64,000 bases of DNA from Epiperipatus broadwayi (lineage: Eukaryota > Onychophora > Udeonychophora > Euonychophora > Peripatidae): contig JAQFVV010006232.1 in the NCBI GenBank assembly GCA_028023455.1, forward strand, positions 62,001 through 126,000, written 5' to 3'. The notes below the pieces were generated by a model. It was given only the letters and a program-made list of their open reading frames with translations, was not told the origin of the DNA and ran no database searches. Each line of letters begins with the position of its first letter. The stretch's first letter is position 1. The position numbers and the translations under genes were made by a program. Below, piece by piece: positions 34,080 to 47,979 of this stretch.

Positions 34080-36370
34080 TTGCATTATGCAGCAGGTCTA
34101 CATTATTTTATTATTATTATTGTTATTGTTATTATTGCTCAAAAATAATAAAGTATTTCATATATAATTATTCGAGGGATTTCATTCGAAGTTTTGTATG
34201 ACTTTAAAATTTTAAACATTTTAAAGAGTTTGTTTTAATTTTTTTATCGGGTATTATTATTATTATTATTTTCTTTTTCATTGGGTATTATTATTATTTT
34301 TTATTATTGATCAAAAATAACCAACATAAAGTATTTCCCATGTAATTATTATAGGAATTGCAATCATGTAAACTTTTCATATTACTTTAAGATTTTAAAC
34401 ATTTTAAAAAGTTTTGTTTTAATTTTTTAGTTGGATATTTTTTTTTTTTACTGTTCAAAAAACTAAGAGCTCAAAGATTAGTGAGATAACCAGATAATTC
34501 CCACAAGCTTTTTATCCACCATGTAGAATAAGTATGCCAGCTTGCATGCCTTTGAAGTAATGTAAAATCCATTTTAATTTTTATGTTGGTTTATTCATTT
34601 ATTTTTTAATCATGTGTAATATGTTTTTATAGTTTTATTTATTAATCTTAAAATTTATAATACAAATTTTATATTCATTACTAATATTTCTCTTGAAATT
34701 AAACATTTAATGACATTTAAAATGTGATACTTGTTAATTGTAAACTTAAAACACTTTTGTATCAGGCTATTTTTTGTTGTAATGAAATTCATTATGCACT
34801 TTTTTCTATATTCTGATGCTGTATCTTACAACTTTAATATATCTCGTAATTAAAATTTTTGATGATTTTTGATTTGTTGCTTTTTTGTTAATTGTAATAT
34901 TAAAATCGTTTAAGGACATTCTTGCTTGTGTTAGTTTATGCAATTTTTTCTTCAGCTGCTATATATGTTCATGTTCTACCATACCATTATATTTTAAAAG
35001 TAAAATTCTTTAATATTCTTTTTAATGTTTTATAATATTAATAATTGTTATTTTTTCTTTTTTTGGTCATGTGACAGTTAATTTTTTCCTTACACTAATT
35101 TTCCTATACTAATTTCCCTCCCTCTCTTTGGAGCTGTTATGTAATTATTAATATATTTGATATTTCACTTTTAGTTGTTTGACTTTTTTGGTCATGTGAT
35201 TATGCTATATATATTTATATGTATTTTTTTTCTTTGGGGCCATTCCCTCATTAATATTTTTGATGAAAAGTGATCAAATATTAATATTGTTCTTGAAATA
35301 ATTTTTCTTAATCATTTTACAGTTTGTTAAAAACTAAACACTAACCCATAAGACCAGTTTAAATTCAAATACAAAACTCATATCCTAATTTGTTCCCACT
35401 ATTTGTATGCAATTCTTTTTGAATCTGGTATAAATAACAAATATATATATATATGCAATATTAATTCCCATAATTAACTAAAGTATATGCATATATGTAA
35501 TAGGTACTGTACATCAGAACTAATATTAACTATGTAACCACATACTTCAATAAATAGATTATATTAAAAGTATTTATTATGCTTGGCTTACGTATCTTTA
35601 ATTTAGTTTTTTTTTTTGATTAAATATTATTTGCTAAACTATTGATTTTGAACTGTTCTTTTTTTTTTCTTGAGGGGTTTAAAAAATATCCATAATGTTT
35701 TGATTGTAATATTTCATCATTATAGGTCATATAACTACATACTGTTTAACAAAATTGCTTTGATGAAATATCAAATTTTACTCTACCATCATAAACACTT
35801 GTTTTATTCTTTTTCCTGGTTAGTTTACTAATTTTTAAACTATGTTTAATATGATTTTCCATGTAGGCACTTATTTATTTTGTCAAATACTAATATTTAC
35901 TAATTTATGTTTCATTGATTGGGTTAGTATTTTTTTAAAATTTTGGTTTAGTAATTTATTTTGCCACCATACATTTTTGACATATTATTTTAAAAGTAGA
36001 ATGCTTTAGTATTGTTTAATTTTTTTATTATGTTAAAGTTTTGGGGTATTTTCTAGTTAATAATATTTTTGATATTTGATTTTGAGAGTTATTTGATTTG
36101 TTTCTTTTGGTCATATGATTATGCTAAATTTTTGCAAAATATTGTTTTTTAATATGCCATATTTTAAAGGTAAAATACTTTAGCATTGTTGTTAATTTTT
36201 TTTTTACACTAATTTTTCTTGTTGTTTTATAATTACTAATACTTGCTAAATATTTTTTTTTGATTTTTTTTTTTTGGTCACATGATTTGCTAATATTTTT
36301 TGCCATTTCTCTCATATTTTTGAGATTTGATTTCAAGAGTTATTTGGATTTTTTATTCAAATGATTATGT
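34080..36370. repeat. Degenerate AT-rich repeats with TTGGTCAYRTGA motif
   Basis: Around 34,105-34,435 a unit of about 190 bp with CAAAAATAA, AAAGTATTTC, TTTTAAACATTTTAAA and GTTTTAATTTTTT is present twice. From 34,860 to 36,350 a looser unit repeats. TTGGTCATGTGA-like blocks occur at about 35,064, 35,190, 36,106 and 36,274, with nearby TTTTAAAAGTA, CTTTAGTATT and ACACTAATTTT blocks. No coding pattern is seen. The frame at 36,124-36,336 is a by-product. Confidence 0.5.
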
Positions 36371-37400
36371 ATATTTCTATGACAGTTGTAGGTTTTTATA
36401 ATGAAAATTGCAATTTTTTAATTGTATTGGACATAATAACTGGACACACTGTGTATTGATGATGATATCTTTTAGTGCTTGGTTATGTCAGTGGTGGTTT
36501 TGGGGTTCCCCATAGCAAACAAAATAGTGGAGAGAATATCCTTAATGTTAAACCCATGATAAGATAAACAAAATAATATTTGATCCAATGGTCATCATTT
36601 ACAAATGTTATCTTCATCTTCTGTTTTCTATACTTGTATTTATAACACACAAACATATATAAATAATAAGTGAATTACAGTTAAAATGGATGTAAATAAA
36701 TATGTGATCTGTTATCTTATTTTATTGCACCTATAATACATTCACACTTTCAAAGTAAACAAAATATATTTGAAATATTTAAAACTGGTTCACTATGAAA
36801 AATATGATCTATCATTTTGCATTAGACAATGATTTATGGTAAAGTTTACACATGCAAAATAGTTAGATAAAAGACAGTGCATAATTTATTTACATATATT
36901 TTAAATAAAAACTACATGCAATTATGATAAAATGCTATTTAAATAAAACAAACAATATTAAACATGCAACCTTGTTACATTTTTACTGCAGAATACTTTT
37001 TTTAAAGGCAAATGTTATATTGCTAAACAAACTATAGGAAACAACTGCTACCAATTTTAATCATGTTTTAAAATTCACTCCAATAAACACTATTATATTT
37101 CCTGTTCATATATTATGCAATATATATTTAATCTAGCGATGATGTATGTAGAGACACTATATCTTTGTAATATGTTGGACTACTTCCATCATGTAATATT
37201 AATAGTTAAATATTTTTAAAAAAAATTCAAACTTTATTTAAAATTTTTAAATATTTGAAATATAGGCACTCTTCACATATCTGGAGCCTAATTGTAAATA
37301 AGGGGATTTGAACTTATACTTTCAAGCACTCTTCAACTATCCATACTATCTCATATCACTGATACACATGACCACATACATGTATAAAATATAAATAATC

Positions 37401-37444
37401 ACCAATATACATATTTTGTGCTAAACCAGCACTCATCAATTGGT
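37401..37444 (-). ncRNA. Hammerhead ribozyme, family 2 copy e (decayed)
   Basis: On the minus strand: stem I ACCAA/UUGGU, core UUGAUGA (C to U), perfect 5 bp stem II GUGCU/AGCAC with loop GGUUU, AAAA for GAAA, UAUGUA for UACGUA, then U and A. Two core changes should inactivate it. Confidence 0.7.
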
Positions 37445-37914
37445 CCATATTATCATCTCCCACACACATATATAATCAGTGCTCAGTTTATATTAAGATA
37501 GCAAATCTTCATACTTTAATGGACAGCTTCAAGTCACTCCAACCTCCAACTCTTCAGCCATCCATACCATTGAAAATCTGATGATGGAAAGCCCAAATCC
37601 TATGCTGATGCCAATTTTATTGCCATGTCCATGTTGATCTCAAGTCACTATGACCTCTCATGTATATAACCTTATCCATTTAAATACATAGCAAAGGGAT
37701 GGGTAGGATTCAGGCTTAATGTGTAAATATTTGAAATACAGCACTTATTACATACCTTGATTTGGGCTTTTCATCATCAGATTTTCAATGTTATGGAAGG
37801 CTGAAGAGTTGGAAGTTGGAGTGGATTGAAGCCTATCCATTAAAGTATGAAGATTTGCTAACTTAATATAAACTGAGCATTGATTATATATATGTGTGAG
37901 AGATGATAATCTGG

Positions 37915-37958
37915 ACCAACTGATGAGTGCTGGTTTAGCACAAAATATGTGTATTGAT
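37915..37958 (+). ncRNA. Hammerhead ribozyme, family 2 copy f (GAAA lost)
   Basis: Stem I is ACCAA opposite UUGAU (one mismatch). The core is CUGAUGA (37,920-37,926). Stem II is GUGCU/AGCAC with loop GGUUU. AAAA replaces GAAA at 37,942-37,945, followed by UAUGUG, U and A. The G to A change in the GAAA box follows a C, so CpG decay is likely. Confidence 0.7.
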
Positions 37959-38150
37959 GATAATTTATCTTTTCTACATGTATATGGTCATGTGTATCAG
38001 TGGTATGAGATAGTATGGATAGTTGAAAAGTTCTTGAAAGTCTGAGTTCAAATCCCATTATTTAAAATTTTTAAATACATTTAACTATTAATAATAGTGC
38101 ACAGATTAGTATATAACACAATGTTTCGATATTTTCCTTACTTATAAAAT

Positions 38151-41100
38151 AAAAACCACCTATATAATTGTAATATTTTTTAAATTAAAAATGCCTTTAT
38201 GATGATAATATTAGATTCTGCATTAATCAAAATTGTTTATGAACTATGATTAAATTCTATTTTCAAAACATTTTTCAAATACCACCGAATTACAATAATC
38301 TTATTAATACAGAGTGATTAACACATTATTTTGTCTTTTATTTTCTAACTTTAAGTAAAATTATAAAAACCCCTTTATTCAGTCAAAATTATTTAAAAGT
38401 TTCATAATTAAAATGACTTAAAAGAGAAAGTGGATTTGCTTGTTAAAAAGTTAAAGAAATATATTACATTTTATTTATTGAATTAATGTTTTTGGAATTA
38501 AGATTCTCATATTCGTATTTATAAGTACACTTACAAATATTTTATTGTGTTTCTGTGCAAATATATAAATGATAATTAAGGCTATTAACTTACAAAAAGC
38601 TTGGTAATAGCTAAATAAATTATTTTCACGATCTTTTCTAAATGATGTCAATATTTTTCCCACTGCTCGAACTTTGCTTTATGCTTGGAAATCATTACGA
38701 GCTGCATGAAGTGTCCATTCAATATAAAATTTGGTAGTAGAAATCATTAATATTTTATGATTATATTATAAAAAACACTAGAGTTTATGACAAAACATGG
38801 TCTTATATGACGTCTTCAGTCTACATTCAATCTGAACTAGTCATCACAGCTTTTTACATTTTAGAATTAATCTAATGAAAACATAAGTAGTATGTGGGGG
38901 TTAAATGGCAATATTTTTTGTAAAACACAACAACATATAAACCAAAAATTAGTCATTAGGATTTGTTTCCACTTGTACCTAGTATGCATTAATAGTACAT
39001 GAGAGGCCAAGAATTTACTGCTTCAAAACAATAGTGCTTAAGACTCAAAACTGTAATTCTAAATAGAAAATAGAATATATTTTACTATGAGAGCAATGTC
39101 AACATATAACTACATTCAATACATATCAGATATAATCATTTGGTTGAAATATCCTGTTAGCAATAAAAACTGAACTTGCTTTGGGGAAAAAGATATAACT
39201 GATTTTGCATTCAATGGAAATAGAGATAAATTCTGACTTATATTATGGATAATATCTTGTGTACATTACATTTCATGTTTTTTTTAAAATTACACACATG
39301 CATTCACATATACAGTCATGGAAATGATGATCTTCCCTATTCATTGTTCTCTATTATAAGACTTCACTTTACAAATGTAAAATGAATCCAATAAATCACT
39401 TTACCTTAGTTTTTCTAATTCTTATAAGAATAGTGAATTGGACTAGTGATGTCAAATGAGGAAAACTTCCAATTGTACTCAGATGCTAAAAAGACATATT
39501 CAATACAGTAAATAATTTAATTTCCCAAAGTAGAGTTAATTTTTATTCATTTTAATACTATGTGAATAAATAACCAACTATTGAATATATACATATTAGT
39601 ACTTCTAATAAATAATATAATCAAATAGTTAATTTTATGGGAATTCTTAGAAAACTTAAACACTGGGAGTATCAAAGCTGGACCATGAATCATTAATCTT
39701 AAGTTTCAAGGTTTTGTCATTCTACTTCAGAATCATGAAACATGCAGGATACCACTTCTGATAGTATGCAATCAGAGAAACAATAAATTTTCGTGCAATA
39801 TTTATATCAACTAATTACCCTCCATTATCAGATTTCACTTTATAAATATAAAATGAATATACTTATTTACATCTTTTTCCTTAAATAAGAATCAGTTTTT
39901 ATAAATAAATCAATCAAGAGGCTGCTAGTATTCTTAAATATGTATTAAGGAGGGAGAGAGAAAGGATGACTTGAAAAGAAAAAATCAAATAACTGAAGAT
40001 TTCCAATAAACTTGGAGTCTTTTTTATATAGGCAGACTGATGAGCCATTTAACTATTGTTTATAGATGATTATCTAAACTTGATTAGCTAGTAATCAAAA
40101 CAAAGATGAAAACAATGAAATAAGATCACCCAATGTCAGTTGAGTCAATAGAGAAACACTGGGATGAGCTGTACTCTGCATCAAGTCTGTTTCTTCTTAT
40201 TTTTACATATATTCCACTATCATTATTATTTTTAAGTAGATTTTATACATTTAAGCCATCTTAAACAATGCTATATTATCATCTATGAATATACACAAAC
40301 ATATGCCTATATTTGAGAGACCATCCAAAAAAATTTTAATTACATTTTTAAAAATAAAAATGTATAAATAAATATACGTTTTATTTTTGAAATTTTCCTA
40401 CTTGAGTTACAGCTGAATACAAACAGCCATTATCATCTTACTTGATTAGCTTTCTAAATATATATATATGGGTATGTATGAACAATAAAAAATATCAACG
40501 ATCTACTTACATATATAAAACATGAATTATGAAAATAATAGAAAAAAAATCAGATGTTGACTTAAACACTAATTTCCTTTCTTCCTTCCTCTAAAACGAA
40601 TTTTCATATATCTGCTATTACTATTTACGTTATGTAATTGTTTTTATTAACTATGATAGATTTAAAACTATAATTTTTTATAAATTTGTTTTTAAGATTA
40701 ACCCTCACTTTTCAAGAAACTTAAGTTATAATGTGATCTGTCTGGATTGTTTTCAATTCCGCATGTATCTCTCTATTCAAATGGGAGGTAAATAGATCTT
40801 ATGGTACTATGACTAAGTGATATCACTTGGGCTTCGTAGTGGTAGTTTGCTATCGCTTGCCACTCTCTTATTACAATTTATACCACAATATCGGAGCGAT
40901 ATGTATACGTAAATGCACATGCGGTTATAATAAATATTTAGATCACTGGTTCCCAGTTTCAGATTCTATGTTAGAGTCATTGATATTCAATTATATGGCA
41001 TGAGTTTTATGAAAAATTCAATTACGAAATTAAAATATATATTTTAAAAATGTCTAAATTGAAACGGAATTTTTAAAAAATGTAATTATTTAATTTGCAT

Positions 41101-43179
41101 TTACTAATTTTAAAATATTGGAGCAGTTAAATTCTAAATAACTAATGAGGTTATTTGATTATTTTAGTACATGTTTTTTTAAAAAAAGATCCCCTTTCGG
41201 CCATATTTCATTTTTATCCTAGTTCTGTTTAACTCTTCATAGTCTACAACATATGTTTTTTTTTTAATCTTTAGTAATAAATTCTTTTATCTAGTTCCCA
41301 AAACAAGCATCTTGATAAGATTTAATAGAGGACTTAAAAATTAAATTGATTATATTCTCTATATAGAAAACAACCATTGAGAAACCGTAGTAGTTTAGCG
41401 CAATGATGAAATAGAAGATTCAAAAAGTAAATATTACAGGATCTATTTTCAGCTAAGTAAAATGAAAAAATGTCAGTTTGGTCAATTAAATAAATTGTTG
41501 TGCTGAGTATTTGAACACCACTTCCCGAGGAATGGATTATCAACTTACTGAAGAAATACTTACTAAGCTAAACAATGCTAGGTAGTAAATATTTATCAGG
41601 TTTTTTTTTTTTTTACTTTTATCTTAGAAGAGCTAGATATTCATTATCAACCAATATTTGGATGTTTACCTAGTTTAATTATGGATTATATACTAGGGGA
41701 AAAAATCCTAAACTTATATGTAACCGTAAAAAAAAAAAAATCAAGAATATGTAGGCACTAGCTATTATGATAATCTATTGTTCTATCTTAAATAAGTAAT
41801 CATAAATTAAGAAAAATAATTATAATTAAAATTTTGCATGACTGCATTCATTTTCCACTTGTCACAGTGTCTCACTAACTTTAAAAAAATGTCTGCTTTC
41901 ATTTTAATAAAAATTACAGCTTTATAATTTAATTCATATATAGATAATTGGAAATCTTTCAAAATGTAAAGCAAAAATAAAAAGACTTGTGATATAATGA
42001 ACAGTACATTGGTTTGTGTTTTTATAATGTAGAATTCACATCAATAATAAAGCTGTTGGTTTTAAATAGTTAAAAACTTTTCAAGAATAATCAGAATAGC
42101 CATTATGGCAACTTAGCTGATTGTAAGAATTAACAAAAGGTAAAGCAAAGCCTGAGATAATCTGGCTTGGGCAGAGATAATGGTCCATGAATATTGAATC
42201 CGTGAGTAATTTTACTTTTATTAATACTTATTAAAAACAGCTCATACTTTGAGGTAAAATAATAGAAGAAAAAATTATTTAAAGAATTTACAATAAGCTT
42301 TAAGCATTTAGATAACTAATGAAATGAAGATGAAAGAAATGAGAAAGAAGTTAAATAAAATTTACAATCGCCAAACATGATGATTTTAAATAAACAAAAC
42401 TATGCTTCATTAAACAATATTATTAGAAATCTGAAAAAGTCTTATGGAACAGAGACATATCAAACAACAAAAGAAAGAATTAAAGATGAGAATGTGGGGT
42501 GAGAATAACTACAGAAATAAGTTAAAAATACTAATAAGTGGAAAAAAAAAATATAAGGAGGGAGGGGGAAGATTAAACATATAATTAAAAAATTATAGAA
42601 ACAAATGTAAATGGCATGAGGAAAAAATAATATTTTAAGAGAATAGTTTCATTTAGTCAAAGAAGAGATCAGAATAAATGAAAATATGGTAACATTATAT
42701 AAAAGCCTTTTAGAGAAGACAGATAAAAGCATTTGCTTAATAAATAAACTCTATTTGTAATATCAGTTTCTTTCAGATGTTATTTCACTTTATTTTCACC
42801 TCATTATTTTTTAGATAATAAAATATTATAATTTGTAACAATATTTGTAAACATCAACCAAAATGAATAATTCTACATATATCAATACCACATATATTTT
42901 TAATATTTTTATGCTGACTTTTTTCTCTCTTTTTTATGTATATATTATTCATGCCTTAATAGTGATTACAAGGCATAGGCAAATAATATTTTCTTTGCAT
43001 TTTCGTTCTCAATATGCTTTCTAACTGCCTTCAATATTTAAAAGATTTATAATGGTTATATCTCCTCAGGTTTTTTTTTCATATAACTTTTAACATCAGT
43101 TCTCTGACTTTTCTAATTATTGACTTGCTCATTTTATTCTTCTCTTATATTACAGCAACAATATTTGAGGTAACATATA
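38151..43179. other. AT-rich DNA, no gene seen
   Basis: About 5 kb of unique-looking AT-rich sequence. Short frames at 38,475-38,663 and 41,334-41,543 have no recognisable domain. I see no RNA gene or strong repeat. Confidence 0.4.
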
Positions 43180-43330
43180 TCTCTATATACATATCTTTTT
43201 TATCATCTCTATCAATATTTCTATCTATTTTTCTTCCTTTCCTTTTTCTTTATTTTTCTCATTCATTTTCTTTATCCCTTTTCCCATCTTTTACTTTTTT
43301 TTCTCTGTTTTTTTTTTTTTTCAGATTCTA
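43180..43330 (+). repeat. Polypyrimidine tract
   Basis: A run of about 150 bp is almost entirely T and C on the plus strand, with TTTC/TCTT words and a terminal T stretch. The frame through it is low complexity (Phe, Leu, Ser) and not a gene. Confidence 0.7.
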
Positions 43331-46300
43331 TCTTTAAATTTGTTGTTCTTTAATTTATACATTTTTATTTTAGTTTATGTTTCTATTATTATTTTAGTTT
43401 CATTTTGAGTTTATGACATGATATACCAATTTTATTTTCAATTACTATTGATTAGCAGATGTCTACTGAATCTAGGCAGGAAAACATTCATGGTAATCAA
43501 ATGACTTCTCTCTCATCTCCCAGAAAAATGATTCCTCATAATGCTATTATAGATTATTATGTATACATATATGCATCACTTTACATTATCACTTTAAAAT
43601 CTAACATCTTTTAACAAATAGATAAATGAAATTGTTTATTTTATATAAAGACAATTAAAAAAGATTCTTTTAAATATATGAAGTTCAGATAATGTTTAAT
43701 TTTTGCATTAACAAATAACCTGTGTAATTAAACAAATATAGAGCAATTGCTATAGATATGAATACAATATGCAGAAAAGAAAAAACATGAAATGTATTTT
43801 TTGGTTATTACATAACCAGAACTAGTAATTTGTTTTAAAGTAAGCATCTAAATCATGAAAAAACTTTGATGTCTAGTGAACTTCATCATTTTTGTATCAA
43901 ATTAAACATCTAAAACATTACAGTTTTATTCCTATGGAAAAAAGGGATTGCAATTGTCAATTAGTGCAGAATTCATTAGTCAAAGATAGGACTAGAAAAA
44001 ACAGCAAATTCTTATTAATGGTCTAAAATAAAAAAAGTACTTCAAAAACATCATCAGAGTATTGAAAATCATAGGAGGAAATATCTTTTTAAAATTTTAT
44101 TTTAGTTTCTAAAATATTTCCAAAACTTGTTTAATGTATCTTAATTATAAAACTGGAGCAGATTAGATCAGATCAGATATTAAGTAAAGTAAACAATCTG
44201 GAACTGCCTAAAAATAAAAACTAGATGAAACTTGAAATAATAAAGCCAAGTTAAAAAAGTAAATACATCACAAATATAGCAACAAAAATAGTTAGAAAAA
44301 GTAAAACCAGCTATTGGATAAAATACATTTATATTTTTAAAAAAAACCCAAAATCTTATATAAACTAGAAAAATGATATAGAACCTTCTTTGGATAAAAT
44401 AAGCAGATATGAATTAATCTTGGTCAAAGATTTGTGTGCCTTATAAAAGAAATGTACAAAAAACAAAAGTAATATTTATTAAAGTTTTTTTAAAAATATT
44501 TTAGGATAACTATATGGTGCAAGTTTCACTAATATTCTAGCATATTATGGTATTAGAGAGATTTAAGATAAATTAGCAAGTATTATGAAAAATGGAGTAT
44601 TAAACCAAAAATGTAAAATTAATTAATAGGCAAAAATTATTATATAAAATTGCCAATTTAAATATTGATTGGAAATCATAGTGATGAATTGGTAATGTGC
44701 AATTTATTTTGTTAATGATTCAAAACTAAAAATTGTAAATAACGATGCTATTATTTTTAATGAATATATTTGTAACAAAATTATTTTTTTGTGAAATGAA
44801 ATTATTGGGAGTCAATTATACACTAGTAGTCCTCTTTTTTATAATCTGAAGATTTTTAAATTAGAAATCAGATACATAAATTTGTATATTGTTAAATATT
44901 AACATTGAGTGTTTGTATACATATTGTAATCTGCAATCAAAATCCATGAATGTAATTTTCCAAAGAATGACCAAAAAACTATAAAATAAAATATAGGTCT
45001 AAACACAGAGCTGGATTAGTATAAGATCTCTAAGGCATCAAATAAACACATAATTTAAGATAAGTCCTCTTATAGAACTAAGTGAACAATAAGTAATACA
45101 TTATTTATAAGATGTGGATAGACTGATGGTTGACTAATAAGTGTTAGTTACATTCCATAAACAGTAATAAATAATAATAATAATAATAATAATGATCTTC
45201 AGTGTAAAGAATACTAGCTTTGCAATGATAATCTAGAACAATAAAATAATTTCAATTTTTTTAACTAATTAGCAGCAATAATAACAACGAGAGTCTTATT
45301 TCTTTAGCATTTTATCAACACTTTCTTCTTTAATAACATACTACAAATTTATCTAGAGATGAGTTTAAACATAATATTGGCTAGCAAAGATTATCTCTTA
45401 TTTTGTTTATTATGTCATTAACTTAAAAAATCTAGTTTTTTTAAAATTTAAAATAATTATCTAGCAATAGCAAAGCTAAAATGATGCAGTAGGTACAAGA
45501 AAATTGTATTATATCAAGCACATTACTAAGTACTCTGACAACAATATCAATAAATTAATTAATCTAATATAAGTCTGATTGCATATATAATAGATTGCAA
45601 GAATTGAATTGGTGTGATAATTTCAAAATAATATGTACTCTTATATAACTTAAAACATATTTACTATTTAAATGGATTTCAGGTATATGGCTGTAAAATA
45701 TGGCAACGGTTACAGAAACGTAATTATAGAATAAAATCAATATTTATTAGAAAGACTAAATATATATTTTTTTAGTTTACAATTTGACAAAAAAAAAAAT
45801 CTAACTTATTTACTATTATTTATAAAAAAAGAAGAAGAAATCTTTACTTCAATTAATGCATAAGTTAGATATAATACACATATATATTTAAATTTTACAA
45901 ATAAAAAAGGAAAAATCTCCTACAGTTTGAATTTAATATTCGGTGATATATACTAAGTTCAATCAGTGATTATTAATGTAATAAAGTATATTTACATTGA
46001 CATTAGCATACAGTTCTTAATGTATAATTAATAATTTAAAGGATATATAATACAAACAAGTACAAAGCATTAGTCTTAGATAACAAAAAGCTTGTGGAAT
46101 AGAGAAGTACAAACTTAATATTGTACTTAGCACTCAATTATTTGACAGTTTATAATAAGAGTAGGGGAACATATAATCTCTAAAATGCCTTTTATAATAC
46201 ACAAATTGGAATACCTAAATATTTATGGGCAATGATTGTGAGAAAGACTAGCCTACACTAAAGTGAGCAGAGCAATACTGGCTCCATGCTATACATATAC

Positions 46301-47979
46301 AGGTGTCCTGTTAGTATCTTCCGCTAACATAAGGAAAGGCTTAACAAATAATATCTAAGCAAAATGAGAAAACATCAATATAATTGCCATAATAAATCTG
46401 TGATTAAAAGTAGAAATATCCATAATGAAAAAAAAAGTATTGGGATAAAACAACATCTGCTCATACCTATAACACATATAGCAAAATGAATAATCAAAAG
46501 ACCAATATAAACATATGCATGAGATAAATAAACATCTATGTTAAAATTATAATAATAGTAGTAATAGAAATTATACACCGATTCAACACAAAATTTTCAT
46601 TACATAAAATAATGACTTTATCCTTATAGATGTTTAAAAAAATATAAATTCCTAGCTGCTATCTTCCAGAACACAATGACATGAATAAAACCATTTACAT
46701 ACCATCTTTAAATACATGTTAATCTTTACACAGCCTGAAATGCGAAATCGCAGTTGTCACCTTTAGATTGCTCTAACTCAGCCAATTTTTTAGTTACGGT
46801 GATGAAAAAATACCCATATTAAAGCTTAGAGCAAGGCCTATAAGATGCTGCCCTCTTCTGAATTATTTTACAAGTAAAAAATCAATACTAGGAGGGTTTT
46901 AAGTTGAACAAAAGAAGAAGGCCAGTTTTGATTGGTTGGATAATCTATTCTCAATCTATTCTCAATTCTTATTGGCTAATGATTCCGTTAAATATTTTTT
47001 CACCGCTAAAATGAAAATATATGTTTTGGAGTGTTTTTTTTATTATGTTTCGTACATATTATAAATAATTTTCATAAAATCTGATAAAAATATAGTTATT
47101 TTACAAAAGTAGTAACGTTTTATTAAAAAATTGTATACTTTACACGATTGTAAATTGAAAAAGAAACCAGCCGTAGCAACAATTTTGACATCTTGTCAAG
47201 AGTTGAGATTGCTCCAAGCTGTTTATTTGATTTTCAAACAAAGATTAATGTTTTAGAATATTTTTCTGGCATTATAATGTATTTTTGGTGTATTTTTTTA
47301 ATAATATGCTGAAAGTATAATTATTTTGAGAAAGACGTTAAGATTTTTCCTAAAAAATTCTTTAAAAATTCGTAACGTGAAATCTGGGAGGGATTTAAAT
47401 GAAATTTACATTCCTTCTAATTTGCTCGTAATGTTTTCTTTGATTTTTCCGCTTTTAAATATTTCGATAAAATACAAATAAAAATATATTTTTGAAATAA
47501 TTTTCGTTTACTTTCCTAACATTACAAATAATTAATATACTTTTTGAAAACGAAACTAAAATTAATATATATTAAAAGATGAAAATATTTGTACCAAAGA
47601 GTTTGTCACTTGACCAATTAAAACCAATTAAAAGTTTCAGAGTTTTACTTCACTTGACCAATAATGAAAGTGATCCATGAAAGTGTTAATATATCCCCAA
47701 ATAAAATAAAATGAGCTTAACAAATATTGAAAATACATAATGTTTAAAACATCCTAATAATAACAAAATAAAATCTTTAAGCGATTTCTTCCTTTCTTTT
47801 CCCCCAGAGTGAAAATAATTTTCACACAATTATAAGTTTTATCACTTTAATGATTATTTTTTATTTCACTTATTTCCAAACACATAAAGAATGATTTCAT
47901 AATTATGAACATCTTCAGTAGATAATTTTCACAATGACTTTATGTTAGACATGATGTGATGTGATTCATTGTGACTTCC
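43331..47979. other. AT-rich DNA with one short TAA microsatellite
   Basis: A TAA run lies at 45,168-45,193. The segment 44,860-44,930 shares TTGTTAAATATTAACATTG and flanks with 50,010-50,060. Around 46,735-47,230 the base composition is slightly less AT-rich, but I recognise no gene or repeat. Confidence 0.4.

Larger units (their letters stand above)
37254..38059. mobile_element. Hammerhead element family 2, compound copy e/f
   Basis: An insertion of about 806 bp is flanked by an 18 bp duplication, ATTTAAAATTTTTAAATA (37,236-37,253 and 38,060-38,077). Layout: arm e (37,254-37,606), internal segment (37,607-37,726), partial direct arm (37,727-37,757), inverted arm f (37,758-38,059). Family 1 shows the same order. 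Hammerheads lie at 37,401-37,444 (minus) and 37,915-37,958 (plus). It carries no protein. The frame at 37,858-38,058 is a by-product of arm f. Confidence 0.82.
37165..38150 (-). repeat. Family C-related repeat interrupted by a family 2 element
   Basis: Left part (37,165-37,253): TGGACTACTTCCATCATG through AAACTTTATTTAAAATTTTT. Right part (38,060-38,150): CATTTAACTATTAATAATAG through ATGTTTCGATATTTTCC. Together they match the C1 tail, and GAAAC on the minus strand (near 38,125) marks the ribozyme end. The CUGA half of the core is not found, so this copy is truncated. Confidence 0.6.

Noticed and set aside
37575-37605. CTGATGATGGAA at the far end of family 2 arms as a second ribozyme
   Set aside because: It lacks a stem II hairpin and a complementary stem I. 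It is a conserved end block of the arm, not a hammerhead.
38795-38830. CTGAAGA-like core near a GTC/GAC hairpin on the minus strand
   Set aside because: GAAA is absent (CATG stands there) and there is no second copy to support a fold.
43125-43337. 70-codon frame of Phe, Leu and Ser
   Set aside because: Low-complexity translation of a polypyrimidine tract.
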